Origin: Cytobacillus oceanisediminis
GTDB lineage: Bacteria > Bacillota > Bacilli > Bacillales > Cytobacillaceae
Assembly: GCF_003182355.1 (NCBI RefSeq)
Contig: NZ_QGTW01000005.1
Span: 186,001 to 250,000, forward strand
DNA: 64,000 nt
Reading direction: 5' to 3'
The translations under genes and the position numbers were made by a program. The notes under the pieces were generated by a model that worked only from the letters and a program-made list of their open reading frames with translations, searched no databases and was not told the DNA's origin. This document shows positions 54,992-64,000 of the stretch, piece after piece; the first letter of the stretch is position 1, and the number at the start of each line of letters is the position of its first letter.

Positions 54992-56434
54992 CTAATAGTT
55001 AGATAATTTAAAGCAGACTACTTTTGGTTCTGTCATTTCCTGGATGGAGAATTTGATTCCTTCCCTGCCTAGCCCTGAATTTTTTACTCCCCCAAATGGC
55101 ATCGCATCAATACGGTAGTCACTGCTATCATTGATCATTATTCCGCCTACCTCCATTTTGGCAATGGCTTGATGCGCTTTTTCAATATCTTTGGTAAAAA
55201 TTCCAGCCTGCAAGCCATAATTTATGTCATTCGATTTACTGATTGCCTCATCAAGACAAGATACTTGATACAAAAGAACAACCGGACCAAAAATTTCTTC
55301 TTTAGCAACGGTACAATCTTCCGGGACATTTTCGAGAACAGTAGGTGAATAAAAAGCCCCGTTCCTTTTCCCGCCTGTTAATACGGCTGCTCCTTTTTCT
55401 TTCGCTTCATTGACCATTTTTTCAACCCGGATAGCTTCTTTTTCCGTAATAAGCGGCCCCATATCCGTCAGTTCTGATTGCTTATCCCCTACGCAATATT
55501 GATTCGTCCTGGAAACGAATGCCTGTTGAAATACTTCATAAACAGAATCCTGAATGTAAACTCTTTGCACGCCGAGGCAATTTTGTCCTGCTGCCCAAAA
55601 TGCCCCGGAAACCGTTGATTCAACAGCCTCGTCCAGATCAGCATCCTCCAGCACAATGACAGGAGAATTGGACCCCAGCTCCATGCTGATCTTTTTCAAT
55701 CCCGCTTTACGGATAATTTGTTCCCCGGCGTCCAGGCCGCCAGTAAAGGTAATCATTCGTACAGCACGATGCGTTACAAGTACATCCCCAATTTCGCTTC
55801 CATAACCGGTGATGACTGATAACACTTTAGGAGGCAATCCGGCATATTCAAATGCTTCAGCAATTAAAAGGGCGCTGAGAGGAGTCACTGTTGCCGGTTT
55901 TACGATAATGGCATTCCCGGAGGCAATGGCGGGACCCACCTTATGTGCTACAAGATTTAATGGATCGTTAAAGGGGGTAATGGCGCCAATAATTCCAATC
56001 GGGAAACGGCGGTAGTATCCCAGGCGGTTTTCACTCCCAGGCATCTGGTCAAACGGAATGGTTTCTCCATGAATCCTTCTTGCTTCTTCTGCACTGATCC
56101 GGAAGGTCTGAATGGCTCTTGCCACTTCCTTTGAAGCTTCCCGAATGGTTTTGCTTCCTTCCTTTGCAATCGTTTTTGCATACTTTTCTTTTTTGGCTTC
56201 AAGGTAGTCTGCAGCCCGATTAATAATAGCCATTCGCTGATGGATAGGCAAGGAAGCAGCAATCTTCGCCCCCTCTTTCGCTTCTTCAATACAATTAAGC
56301 ATATCTTCCTTCGAAGCTGCTGGCACTGTATCAATGATGCTGTTATCCTGCGGATCACGAACTTCAATTAATCGTTCGCCTGTCGTCCATTTCCCTGCGA
56401 GAAACATTCTTTGTCCAGTTAGTTGAGTGGTCAT
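54992..56434 (-). CDS. doeC: Aldehyde dehydrogenase, DoeC-like aspartate-semialdehyde dehydrogenase
   Basis: 480 residues, ALDH superfamily. ITPFNDPLNLVAHKVGPAIA, VKPATVTPLSALL, general-base Glu in SMELGSNSPV, catalytic Cys in AAGQNCLGVQR near residue 290. Late motif MINDSSDYRIDAMPFGGVKN. It oxidises an aldehyde from the pathway to an acid. In ectoine catabolism DoeC turns aspartate semialdehyde to aspartate. The last gene of the operon, 21 bp after the homoserine dehydrogenase. The precise substrate depends on the pathway inferred from the neighbours. Confidence 0.75.
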   Translation of the reverse strand: MTTQLTGQRMFLAGKWTTGERLIEVRDPQDNSIIDTVPAASKEDMLNCIEEAKEGAKIAASLPIHQRMAIINRAADYLEAKKEKYAKTIAKEGSKTIREASKEVARAIQTFRISAEEARRIHGETIPFDQMPGSENRLGYYRRFPIGIIGAITPFNDPLNLVAHKVGPAIASGNAIIVKPATVTPLSALLIAEAFEYAGLPPKVLSVITGYGSEIGDVLVTHRAVRMITFTGGLDAGEQIIRKAGLKKISMELGSNSPVIVLEDADLDEAVESTVSGAFWAAGQNCLGVQRVYIQDSVYEVFQQAFVSRTNQYCVGDKQSELTDMGPLITEKEAIRVEKMVNEAKEKGAAVLTGGKRNGAFYSPTVLENVPEDCTVAKEEIFGPVVLLYQVSCLDEAISKSNDINYGLQAGIFTKDIEKAHQAIAKMEVGGIMINDSSDYRIDAMPFGGVKNSGLGREGIKFSIQEMTEPKVVCFKLSNY

Positions 56435-56455
56435 GCGTATTACCGCCTTTCTGTT

Positions 56456-57511
56456 TTAGATTGAAACAAGCTGCCTTGCACGATGAATAGAAATTAAGTC
56501 AATCAAAAGGGAGAATCCTGTCTCTATTTTCCCTGCTCCTGCACCGCTTAATGTGACTGTGCCCAAAAGATCGCATTGATACGTAATGGCGTTGACTGCG
56601 CCCCTGACGGAAGCCAAAGAATCTTCAGCATCCAACTTTTCAGGTGCTATCGAGGCAATAACCTTGCCGTTTTCCTTTTTGGCTTTTGCAATGAGCTTCC
56701 AGCACTTCCCTTCCGCCTTTGCCTTTTCAATATCCTTTAAAGTGATCCCTGTAATGCCCGAGCATTCCACTTCCCCGACTGATAAAGGAGCTTTCATCAC
56801 ATAGTTGGAGAGAATGACAATTTTATATCTTGCATCATAGCCCTCTACATCGCTCGCAGGGTCCGCCTCTGCATAGCCGAGCCTTTGTGCCTCTTTAAGA
56901 GCCGCTTCATAAGAGACGCCTTCCTGTTCCATTTGGGTGAGAATATAATTGGTTGTCCCATTCAATATGCCGCGGATTTCTGTAATGTCATTACCGGCCA
57001 AGGTCGCAGCCGGCATCCGTAATGCCGGTGTACCGCTCATGACCGTACCCTCGAATCCCCAATGGGCTCCATGCTTTTGCGCCATTTCAGATAGCTCCTG
57101 GTAAGCGAGGGCCACTGGTCCCTTATTGGTCATCACCACATTTTTTCCTTTTTCAAATGCAGCTTTACAGTGGTCTATGGCAGGCTGGCCGGTTTTGACA
57201 TCTGTATAGGAAACCTCAATAACCGTATCTGCATTGGTGTCCTTGATTGTTCTGATGCTGTCCCATCCCCTGATTAGCCCCGGTGTTTCCGGATAATTCT
57301 CCAGATTTCCTGTTTCTTGCAATACTCGCAAAGCTGTACCGATATCCAGGCCGCCCGGATGGTAGATTGACCCTTTCATTAAATCGGAAATGGCTACAAC
57401 CTCAGCTTCAAATCCCTCGTTCTGTTTAAGCGCTTCTTTCTTATCACGCAAAATTTCTGCCAATCCCTGGCCAACAACCCCAAATCCTATAAACGCCAAT
57501 TTATGTGCCAA
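56456..57511 (-). CDS. Homoserine dehydrogenase, short form without ACT domain
   Basis: 351 residues. NADP-binding FIGFGVVGQGLAEIL at the N-terminus, NVVMTNKGPVALAY, GTVMSGTPALRM, and EADPASDVEGYDARYK, the substrate site with catalytic Asp/Lys. The biosynthetic enzyme of Bacillus (433 aa) has a C-terminal ACT regulatory domain; it is missing here, so the enzyme is not feedback-controlled. It interconverts aspartate semialdehyde and homoserine. The start overlaps the M20 stop by 11 bases. Its place in an ectoine-type operon is unusual. Confidence 0.85.
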   Translation of the reverse strand: MAHKLAFIGFGVVGQGLAEILRDKKEALKQNEGFEAEVVAISDLMKGSIYHPGGLDIGTALRVLQETGNLENYPETPGLIRGWDSIRTIKDTNADTVIEVSYTDVKTGQPAIDHCKAAFEKGKNVVMTNKGPVALAYQELSEMAQKHGAHWGFEGTVMSGTPALRMPAATLAGNDITEIRGILNGTTNYILTQMEQEGVSYEAALKEAQRLGYAEADPASDVEGYDARYKIVILSNYVMKAPLSVGEVECSGITGITLKDIEKAKAEGKCWKLIAKAKKENGKVIASIAPEKLDAEDSLASVRGAVNAITYQCDLLGTVTLSGAGAGKIETGFSLLIDLISIHRARQLVSI

Positions 57512-58751
57512 GTATTTCCACCTCCAAATTTTGGTCTATTTGTAATTTCGTTTTCTTTTTTAAAAACATGACAGCCGTTTGTGCCAAGATAGCAGTTCCA
57601 ATCGGCAAGCAGGCTTCATCCAAATCAAAAACCGGGGTATGGAGATCGCGCTGGACCCTGTCTGGAGGTGAACACCCAAGGAAAAACATGGATCCTGGAA
57701 TTTTTTCAGTCACATAGCCGAAGTCCTCCCCTCCAAGGCCAAATGGTCCTCTGGTAATACCCATACCTGGATATGTCTTTTTAATGGCGTCCGTTATCCA
57801 TTGATTGACGGCAGGATGGTTTTTTAAAGCTGGCTCCCCTCTTTGGATATTCAATGAAAAGCTTCCCCCCAGATGCTCCACGATAGAAAGCGCTTTCTTT
57901 ATTTCTGATGCCAAAAAATCACGGACTTCCGGTGTATAGCTCCGAATCGTACCCTGAATAACTGCCTCAGTCGGAATGATGTTGCTTGCTGTGCCGGCAT
58001 GGATTTGGCCAATGCTGATAACGGCAGCTTCCAGCGCTGAAACTCTCCTGGCTGTAATTCCATACAATGCCTGCATGACCGGGCCAAGCATCCAAATAGG
58101 ATCGGTGCCAAGCTCCGGATAAGCCCCATGGCCGCCTGAGCCATGGATTCTCACTTCAAAAACATCCACATTAGCCATACTGTAGCCATCGCTGATTTGC
58201 ACGTTCCCTACAGGAAGCCATGGACAGACATGGAGGGCAAGGGCAGCTTCAGCCTGGTCATAAGCCCCTGCACGGACCATGTACGGTGAACCGGAAAGTC
58301 CGTTTGCGTCGGTACTTTCCTCCGCTGGCTGGAAAATAAATTTAACCGTCCCTTTCAATTCGCCCTTTTTAAAATGGTCCGAGAGGAGGGAGGCAGCCCC
58401 GAGGAGAATAGAGGTGTGTGCATCATGGCCGCAAGCATGCATCACCCCTTCATTTTTGGACGAATAGCCTGTTCTATTTTCCTCCGTAATCGGTAAGGCA
58501 TCCATATCAGCCCTTAGTGCAATGACTGGTCCATCCCCCGAGGTCAAAGTGCCTACTACTCCTGTTTCAAGCCCTACTCCTGTTTCTACCTCTATTCCAT
58601 CTATTTCCTTTAACACATCTGCAACAAAACGGGAGGTCACGAACTCCTGAAAGCTAAGCTCGGGATGCTGATGAAAATGACGGCGCCATTCAACAAGACG
58701 GCCAGCCAAATTATTCGCTTGCTCAACGATAGGATGATTATTTGACATCAT
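57501..58751 (-). CDS. M20D amidohydrolase, likely N-acetyl-diaminobutyrate deacetylase
   Basis: 416 residues. Zinc-peptidase motifs of the M20D group: HPELSFQEF, ALRADMDALPI, MHACGHDAHTSILLGAA, FQPAEES and GEDFGYV. It removes acyl groups from N-acyl amino acids. Known ectoine operons use an AstE/AspA-family deacetylase (DoeB/EutE), so this would be a non-homologous replacement acting on N-acetyl-L-2,4-diaminobutyrate. That is an inference from the position after a DoeA-like gene. Two adjacent ATGs are possible starts. GAGGTG lies just upstream. Confidence 0.8.
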   Translation of the reverse strand: MMSNNHPIVEQANNLAGRLVEWRRHFHQHPELSFQEFVTSRFVADVLKEIDGIEVETGVGLETGVVGTLTSGDGPVIALRADMDALPITEENRTGYSSKNEGVMHACGHDAHTSILLGAASLLSDHFKKGELKGTVKFIFQPAEESTDANGLSGSPYMVRAGAYDQAEAALALHVCPWLPVGNVQISDGYSMANVDVFEVRIHGSGGHGAYPELGTDPIWMLGPVMQALYGITARRVSALEAAVISIGQIHAGTASNIIPTEAVIQGTIRSYTPEVRDFLASEIKKALSIVEHLGGSFSLNIQRGEPALKNHPAVNQWITDAIKKTYPGMGITRGPFGLGGEDFGYVTEKIPGSMFFLGCSPPDRVQRDLHTPVFDLDEACLPIGTAILAQTAVMFLKKKTKLQIDQNLEVEILGT

Positions 58752-58777
58752 CTCTCACCTCGATCGGAACTAGTAAT

Positions 58778-59980
58778 CTACTTTACCTGCAAAACACTTT
58801 CTGCATGGCTAAATGCCTGTTCAAAGTCTGCAATAATATCCTCTATTTCTTCAATTCCGCAGGAGACACGGATTAACCCTTCCGGAATGCCAACTGCTGC
58901 ACGTTCCTCAGGCGTACATTCCACATGGCTTGTTGTTCGGGCGGGTCCTACTGTTGTTTCGACAGCTCCGAGGTTTGCAGCGCGGTTGGCGAATTGCAAT
59001 TTCGGAAGCAAATCACGGACTGTATCTACTCCGCCTTTAACAGCAAAGCTGAGCATCCCGCCAAAATCCTTCATTTGTTTTTTGGCAATATGATGGTTTG
59101 GGTGTGTTTCAATCCCTGGATAATAGACAGATTCCACCATATCTTTTGTTTGAAGATATTTTGCAAGCGCCATTGCATTTTTACATTGCTGGCGGACACG
59201 AAGGTGAAGAGTTTTCATACCGCGGATCATCAGGTAAGCTGCCATCGGATCCATTGTGGCGCCATTGATTTCTCGATAGTGATAGATTTTTTCCACAAGT
59301 TCATGCGGACCGCAAACGACTCCTCCAAGTGCATCAGCATGCCCGCCGAGGAATTTTGTAGCACTGTGGATAACAAGATCCACACCCAGTGAAATGGGAT
59401 TTTGATTCATTGGCGTTGCAAATGTATTGTCCACGATGACAATGGCCCCTGCATCGTGTCCGGCTTTTGCCATGCGCTCGATGTCGGTAATCTTGACGGT
59501 TGGATTCGTCGGTGTTTCGAGGTAAAGAATTTTGCACCCTTTTGCCACTTCCGCTTCTATTTGCTCGTGATTCCCTGTTTCGCAAAGAACCACCTCGATT
59601 TGCTGGCGAGGCAGAAATTCCGTAAAAATCTTGTTCGTCCCGCCATAAGTGTCCTTCATCGATACAATGCGATCCCCCGGCACCAAAAACGTCGATAATG
59701 TATTGCTGATTGCAGCCATGCCTGTTGAAAAGCTTGTCGCTGCTTCGGCGCCTTCCAGAATTTTCACTTTATCTTCAAATGCCTGTACGGTTGGATTCGT
59801 ATTTCTTCCGTAAATATGTCCCTTTTTCTTCCCAATCGCTACATCATACCACTCATCCATATCATCATATCCATATGCCACACTGAGTACGACCGGCACC
59901 TGGGTGGCTCCATGCACCAAATAATCCTTTTCCCCAGCCCATACTGCTTTTGTACCTGCCTGAACATTTTCTTTTACCAT
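58778..59980 (-). CDS. Cys/Met-metabolism PLP enzyme (cystathionine gamma-synthase/lyase family)
   Basis: 400 residues, fold type I gamma family. GHIYGRNTNPTVQAFEDKV, SFSTGMAAISNTLSTFL, DTYGGTNKIF, and the PLP Lys in IHSATKFLGGHADALGG near residue 210, then the C-terminal RVSCGIEEIEDIIADFEQAF. Enzymes of this family carry out gamma- or beta-elimination/replacement on amino acids such as O-acylhomoserine, cystathionine or methionine. No sulfur-metabolism genes are near. In this operon it may act on diaminobutyrate or a homoserine-level intermediate. Lies 14 bp after the EutC-like gene. Confidence 0.85.
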   Translation of the reverse strand: MVKENVQAGTKAVWAGEKDYLVHGATQVPVVLSVAYGYDDMDEWYDVAIGKKKGHIYGRNTNPTVQAFEDKVKILEGAEAATSFSTGMAAISNTLSTFLVPGDRIVSMKDTYGGTNKIFTEFLPRQQIEVVLCETGNHEQIEAEVAKGCKILYLETPTNPTVKITDIERMAKAGHDAGAIVIVDNTFATPMNQNPISLGVDLVIHSATKFLGGHADALGGVVCGPHELVEKIYHYREINGATMDPMAAYLMIRGMKTLHLRVRQQCKNAMALAKYLQTKDMVESVYYPGIETHPNHHIAKKQMKDFGGMLSFAVKGGVDTVRDLLPKLQFANRAANLGAVETTVGPARTTSHVECTPEERAAVGIPEGLIRVSCGIEEIEDIIADFEQAFSHAESVLQVK

Positions 59981-59994
59981 ACGATCACTCCTTC

Positions 59995-60999
59995 TCAGTT
60001 TTTTAATGCCAGTTTTTCGTTCTCAACCTTCAAGCCGATTTCCCGCTTGACCAATTCACTGTAAGCAAACAGGGCGATGACAGTATCCTGGACTCCTGTA
60101 CCAGTTAAATCACAAACCGTAATCTCCTCGTCATTTACCCGCCCGCTTAGCCTTCCGGATGTTAATTGACCCAGTTCAATAATGGGCGATTCATTCGTTA
60201 ATACTCCTTTGTCAAGTGCGTGATGCAATTCTCCAAGCCTGGCACACTGTGCTTTTGTATCGCATATAAGCTTATCCGCCCGGACAAGAACTTCTGCTTC
60301 AAGCTCCTGCTTATGTTCAGCATCTGATCCCATAGCCGTAATATGAAGTCCGGGGTGAAGCCATTCCGCTTTGATCACCGGCTCTTTTGCCGGAGTAGTC
60401 GTAATGACCGTATCACTGCTACGCACCAGCACTTCAGCACTCTCTGCCACTTGGACCTCAACCCCCAATTCGGCGGACATGTCTTCGGCATATTTTCTCG
60501 AGCGCTCCTCTGACCTGGAATAAACCAGGATTCTTTTAAAATTCCGTGCGAGTTTGAGAGCCCTTGCCTGGTACCTCGCCTGGCTTCCGGCTCCAATTAC
60601 TCCGACTGTTTCAATGTTTTCACGGGAAAGATAGTTTGCAGCAATCGCTCCCGCTGCGGCTGTCCGTACCTCGGTCAAATAGCCGTTATCCAGCAGCATT
60701 GCCTGGGGGATGCCTGTTTGAGTACTGATCAAGAGCATAAGTCCATTTCCGCTTGAGAGTCCAAGCTTATAATTATTGAAGAATCCGGAAGATACTTTAA
60801 TTGCAAACATGTCTTCCCCTTTTACATATGCGGTTTTGACATCCACCTCCCCATTTTGGTCGTGCAGATCCACACGCATAATCGGCGGCATGACAGCTTC
60901 ATCCTCTGCAAGCTTCGTAAATCCGGCTTCCACAATAGCGATCGCTTCATTGTTCAACTGGACATACTGTTTAAGTTCTTGTTCTGTAAAAATTAGCAT
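59995..60999 (-). CDS. eutC: Ornithine cyclodeaminase/mu-crystallin family protein (EutC-like)
   Basis: 334 residues. VMPPIMRVDLHD, FAIKVSSGFFNNYKLGLSSG, DNGYLTEVRTAAAGAIAANY, and NAD-binding VGVIGAGSQARYQARAL near residue 130, ending AMGSDAEHKQELEAEVL. This matches the EutC branch found in ectoine utilisation clusters. EutC works with EutB on hydroxyectoine-derived amino acids in the proposed pathway. No EutB-type threonine dehydratase is present here. It lies 16 bp downstream of the doeA-like gene. Confidence 0.8.
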   Translation of the reverse strand: MLIFTEQELKQYVQLNNEAIAIVEAGFTKLAEDEAVMPPIMRVDLHDQNGEVDVKTAYVKGEDMFAIKVSSGFFNNYKLGLSSGNGLMLLISTQTGIPQAMLLDNGYLTEVRTAAAGAIAANYLSRENIETVGVIGAGSQARYQARALKLARNFKRILVYSRSEERSRKYAEDMSAELGVEVQVAESAEVLVRSSDTVITTTPAKEPVIKAEWLHPGLHITAMGSDAEHKQELEAEVLVRADKLICDTKAQCARLGELHHALDKGVLTNESPIIELGQLTSGRLSGRVNDEEITVCDLTGTGVQDTVIALFAYSELVKREIGLKVENEKLALKN

Positions 61000-61015
61000 C
61001 CCTTCGCTTCACCTC

Positions 61016-62203
61016 CTAGATCTTTGTAAGTGATGCTTCCTTTATATATAAATCCCTTGGGAGTTCTGCAAATGTTTCGCATCCATTTTCGGTTACTCTG
61101 AATGATTCACTTGCTTCGAAACCGTATTGGTCAAGCCAGATACCCGGGATCAAATGGAATGTCATATTGGGCTGAAGGATGGTTTTATCTCCTTTGCGAA
61201 TGCTCGCTGTATGCTCGCCCCAATCTGGAGGATAGTTCAGACCCATGGAATATCCCAGGCGCGATTCCTTTATAATTCCGCTTTTTTCAATCGATTTTCT
61301 CCATGCTTCCTCAATTTCTTCGCAGGCAATCCCTGGCTTAATCATATCCAGACAAGCGTTCAATCCTTCGACAACTACTTCCGAAAGTACTTTAATTTTT
61401 TCGGAAGGCTGGCCGATATGGACGGTTCTGGCAAGAGGGGAATGATAGCGCTTATAGCATCCGGCCAGTTCTAGAATCACAAGCTCGCTTGATTTATAAA
61501 GCTGGTCCGTCCAGGTTAAATGCGGAGTGGAAGTTCTTTCTCCTGATGGTAGAAGAGGCATGATCGCCGGGTAGTCCCCGCCGAATTCATCCGTACCTGT
61601 TATTTGTGTATGAAAGATTTTCGCGGCAACATCACATTCCCGTACGCCTTCATTAACCAGCTCAATTCCTGCTGCCATTGTTTTTTCCACAATTTTTGCT
61701 GCTCTCTTCATATACTCGATCTCTGTTTCGGACTTTATAATGCGGACCCAGTTTACCAGCAGGGATGCATCGCGGAAACTAGCATTCGGAAGTCCCTTTT
61801 TCAGCTGCTCATAGCATTTTGCAGTGAAATAATAGTTTTCCATCTCAACACCGATAAAACGGTTTTGCTGTCCGATTTGCTTTAAAATATCTGCTACAAA
61901 ATCCATTGGATGTTTGGTTTCAGATTGTACATAATCGTCAGGGTAGGGAATGATATTTTCATGATAAAGCCATGTCGTTACTTTGGCTCCATTTGCATCC
62001 TGTCCCCTGCCAATCCAAATCGGCTGTTCTTCATCAATGATGATAATGAGCATTTGATGCACATAGAAGGACCATCCGTCATAACCGGATAAATAATTCA
62101 TATTAGCGGGATCCGTAATAAGCAAAACTTCAATCCCTTCTGCTGCCATTCTTTCTTTTGTTTTCAAGATTCTCTTTTTATACTCTGCTGTTCCAAATGA
62201 CAT
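61016..62203 (-). CDS. doeA: Ectoine hydrolase (DoeA/EutD-like, M24 family)
   Basis: About 395 residues of the M24 pita-bread fold. The N-terminal MNYLSGYDGWSFYVHQ is the DoeA/EutD signature as remembered, with QPIWIGRGQDANGAKVTTWL following. The C-terminal domain runs about 170-395, with GGDYPAIMPLL, ELAGCYKRYHSPLARTVHIG, and FHLIPGIWLDQYGFEASESF. It opens the ectoine ring to N-acetyl-L-2,4-diaminobutyrate. The frame is open to 62224, but the ATG at 62203 has GGAG at 7 bases. First gene of the operon. The 62225-62539 gap upstream would hold its promoter, but none is obvious. Confidence 0.8.
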   Translation of the reverse strand: MSFGTAEYKKRILKTKERMAAEGIEVLLITDPANMNYLSGYDGWSFYVHQMLIIIIDEEQPIWIGRGQDANGAKVTTWLYHENIIPYPDDYVQSETKHPMDFVADILKQIGQQNRFIGVEMENYYFTAKCYEQLKKGLPNASFRDASLLVNWVRIIKSETEIEYMKRAAKIVEKTMAAGIELVNEGVRECDVAAKIFHTQITGTDEFGGDYPAIMPLLPSGERTSTPHLTWTDQLYKSSELVILELAGCYKRYHSPLARTVHIGQPSEKIKVLSEVVVEGLNACLDMIKPGIACEEIEEAWRKSIEKSGIIKESRLGYSMGLNYPPDWGEHTASIRKGDKTILQPNMTFHLIPGIWLDQYGFEASESFRVTENGCETFAELPRDLYIKEASLTKI

Positions 62204-62539
62204 GGTGGTGCTCCCTCCTACCAAACCAGTATTTAATTTTTCAGGTATTTCGTTTGTAGATTCATTATAGTGTCAGGGGAAGAAATCTATCATCTGCAAA
62301 GTTGTATGAAAATTCAAATTTTATTTTAGTCAAGTTATCAAAAGATTTAGAATTCAGATGATTTAAAAGGTCAGTAAAAAATATTGTCTTAAAACAGAAT
62401 AATGGTTAAAATGAGTTGCTGATTCGGCATTGAAATGATAAGTAGAGGATGGTCGTGATTCTCCTGTCCAAGGAAAATCAATAGCTGCAGAGAGATCCTG
62501 GGAAGGGCAGAGAAATCCGAGGTTTGTGAAGTTCAAAAG

Positions 62540-62580
62540 AAAAAAACTGCGGGAGAATCCCTAAAGGATTTTTCCCACAG
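62540..62580 (-). terminator. Rho-independent terminator of the PucR-type gene
   Basis: Minus strand: CTGTGGGaaaAATCCtttagGGATTctCCCGCAG then TTTTTTTC, just after the stop at 62601. Confidence 0.85.
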
Positions 62581-62600
62581 CTCTCTATTTTTCAATAAAA

Positions 62601-64000
62601 TTAATTTTGACCTGCCATAACAGCATGTTCTCCTATTTTCCAAATTTTTATGCTCAGATCCAAAAGAAATAAATCATCCGGATCAATAAGGGATAAACCA
62701 GTCAAAGATTCAATCTTCCTTAGCCGGTACAGCAGGGACTGCCGGTGAAGATTTAGAGATCTCGCTGTCTGGCTTACATTTCCATGAAATTGATTATAGG
62801 CAATGAAAGTGCCGATCAAATCCATGTGCCGCTGCTCGTCATAATGTACAAGAGGCTCAATAGTTGACATAATGATCTCTTTCATCTCATTATTGCCGGC
62901 CATATTTAATAGCACCCTATCCACTCTTGTTTGCTCATACATCATCCGCTGCCCGGAACCCTTTTTCCGCCGCCCGATACTTAAAGCAGTGCTTGCATGA
63001 CGAAAGCTTTCCCCAAATCCTAAAATTCCTTCAAAAGCATTGCCGATGCCCCAGGATATGACAACTTCAGGAAGCAAATTTCCCAGGCGCCGTTCTACAA
63101 GATCAAGGAAATTTGTAGCGTTTTCATTTTCCTTCACCCCCGGAGTTTCCAGGAAAATGACAAGCTGTTCACCCTGATAGGTCATCAGCATGTCCTTTTT
63201 AAGGGACTGGGCTGCATAGTAGATTTCTTCCTCGATATATTGAATCATGCTTTCAAGCCAATGTTCATATGAATCATAGTCCTGTTTGCGCTTTTGGAAT
63301 ATTATTTTCATATTTTCCGGATATCCGACAATACACACATACGGATGCTTAAGATTATATCCAAGCAATTTTGCCCTGGAATCAGCTTGTTCAAAAGAGA
63401 GGAATTCGCCTTTAGCAAGCTCCTGAACAAAATCGCTGCGAAGACGCACTTTTGTTTCTTCAATAGCATTTTTCCTTGAAAGCCAAAGAGCAATCGTAGT
63501 TGCAGCATGCTCTAACACGTTAACTCGAAAAAGAGTGAGAAAGGATTCGATTGATTCGGAACCAGGAACCAATACAAAAATATAACCTTGTGGATTGTCG
63601 GCTACCTGGAGGACCGGAATCTGAAAAACAAACCGGTTTTCTATCTTAACCATTTGGAACTTTTGAAACATGGGGTCTCCTTTTAATAGAGTGCTATCTG
63701 TCCTTGATGGAAGAATACCTTGCAGGACATATTTTTTCCACTCTTTTATAAAGGCTTGTGTGTGGATGCTTTTTTTTTGAAGGGTGCCGGATCGGTCTGT
63801 AATGGCGATCGGATACCCAATATGCTTTTCAACGAATTTTGAGATTTCCTTCAGGTCCGTGTCTTTTAGAATGAATTTAAGAAGCTCCTGCTGAACCTTT
63901 TCCGATTTTTCACGTTCTTTATATTCGATATCATTAATCTCTTTCATAACCGATTCGATAATACTGGAAAAGCGGATTTCCCATGGAATCACAATAATAA
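62601..64000 (-). CDS. PucR-family transcriptional regulator (N-terminus outside the window)
   Basis: At least 466 residues visible. The first visible segment, IPWEIRFSSIIESVMKEI, is the end of the PucR N-terminal domain, so the start codon lies beyond 64000 and the GTG at 63992 is internal. Then a GAF/GGDEF-like middle (about 60-380). The C-terminal HTH reads GNVSQTARSLNLHRQSLLYR and LRKIESLTGLSL. PucR-type proteins activate catabolic operons on binding a pathway metabolite. Being next to doeA, it is the likely ectoine-operon regulator. Same strand as the operon, separated by 376 bp and a terminator. Confidence 0.85.
   Translation of the reverse strand, partial: IIVIPWEIRFSSIIESVMKEINDIEYKEREKSEKVQQELLKFILKDTDLKEISKFVEKHIGYPIAITDRSGTLQKKSIHTQAFIKEWKKYVLQGILPSRTDSTLLKGDPMFQKFQMVKIENRFVFQIPVLQVADNPQGYIFVLVPGSESIESFLTLFRVNVLEHAATTIALWLSRKNAIEETKVRLRSDFVQELAKGEFLSFEQADSRAKLLGYNLKHPYVCIVGYPENMKIIFQKRKQDYDSYEHWLESMIQYIEEEIYYAAQSLKKDMLMTYQGEQLVIFLETPGVKENENATNFLDLVERRLGNLLPEVVISWGIGNAFEGILGFGESFRHASTALSIGRRKKGSGQRMMYEQTRVDRVLLNMAGNNEMKEIIMSTIEPLVHYDEQRHMDLIGTFIAYNQFHGNVSQTARSLNLHRQSLLYRLRKIESLTGLSLIDPDDLFLLDLSIKIWKIGEHAVMAGQN

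Overview
The window looks like the chromosome of a low-to-moderate GC, salt-tolerant Bacillaceae species of the Cytobacillus/Bacillus firmus type. This is inferred from Shine-Dalgarno sites close to AGGAGG, frequent TTG/GTG starts, Rho-independent terminators, and Bacillus-type neighbourhoods: a YkrK-like gene divergent from htpX, an adhA/adhR-like pair, an RsbR paralogue and an AadK-like enzyme. No rRNA or tRNA genes, CRISPR array or prophage were seen. One decayed IS3-family fragment is present.

Layout. 1-10 kb holds housekeeping and stress genes: a partial MerR regulator, a coiled-coil protein, an aminoglycoside adenylyltransferase, NCS2 and DUF819 permeases, the YkrK/HtpX pair, a methyltransferase and an RsbR paralogue. 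9.0-14.7 kb is a tryptophan-to-anthranilate unit (kynU-kynB-kynA plus an NSS transporter) with a divergent TetR regulator and a clear promoter/operator. 14.9-19.2 kb is an envelope-quality unit (HtrA, PrsA-like foldase, FtsX-type ABC exporter). 19.5-30.6 kb is mixed: vanadium haloperoxidase, PepSY and FixH/YtkA-like proteins, YitT, YeeE/YedE, a class-IV aminotransferase, and an Lrp/DMT pair.

30.6-44.8 kb looks like an L-carnitine catabolic island under sigma-54 control. The genes encode a flavin ferredoxin reductase, a Rieske monooxygenase with the CntA-type bridging Glu, an aldehyde dehydrogenase and a D-malate dehydrogenase. A sigma-54 promoter sits upstream, and an enhancer-binding activator and three BCCT transporters lie nearby. 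The reductase N-terminus, promoter and activator N-terminus are duplicated about 3.7 kb apart. The second copy places the sigma-54 promoter directly in front of a BCCT-small protein-esterase operon, which looks like promoter capture.

45.6-53 kb carries a MocR/MFS/aminotransferase set, an AdhA/AdhR-like pair, a DUF4256 gene and a broken MBL-fold gene. 53.1-64 kb is an ectoine-type catabolic operon: DoeA-like hydrolase, EutC-like protein, a gamma-family PLP enzyme, an M20 deacylase, an ACT-less homoserine dehydrogenase and a DoeC-like dehydrogenase. A fourth BCCT transporter and a PucR-family regulator flank it. The usual diaminobutyrate transaminase is absent.

A structural theme runs through the non-coding DNA. 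At least six intergenic arrays are built from short 'words' (TGACCGATA, TTGGCCGGTA, TGCACCACTT, TTTGCTAA) repeated every 20-21 bp, about two helical turns. This helically phased family, including one array inside the kyn operon, is the most unexplained feature here.
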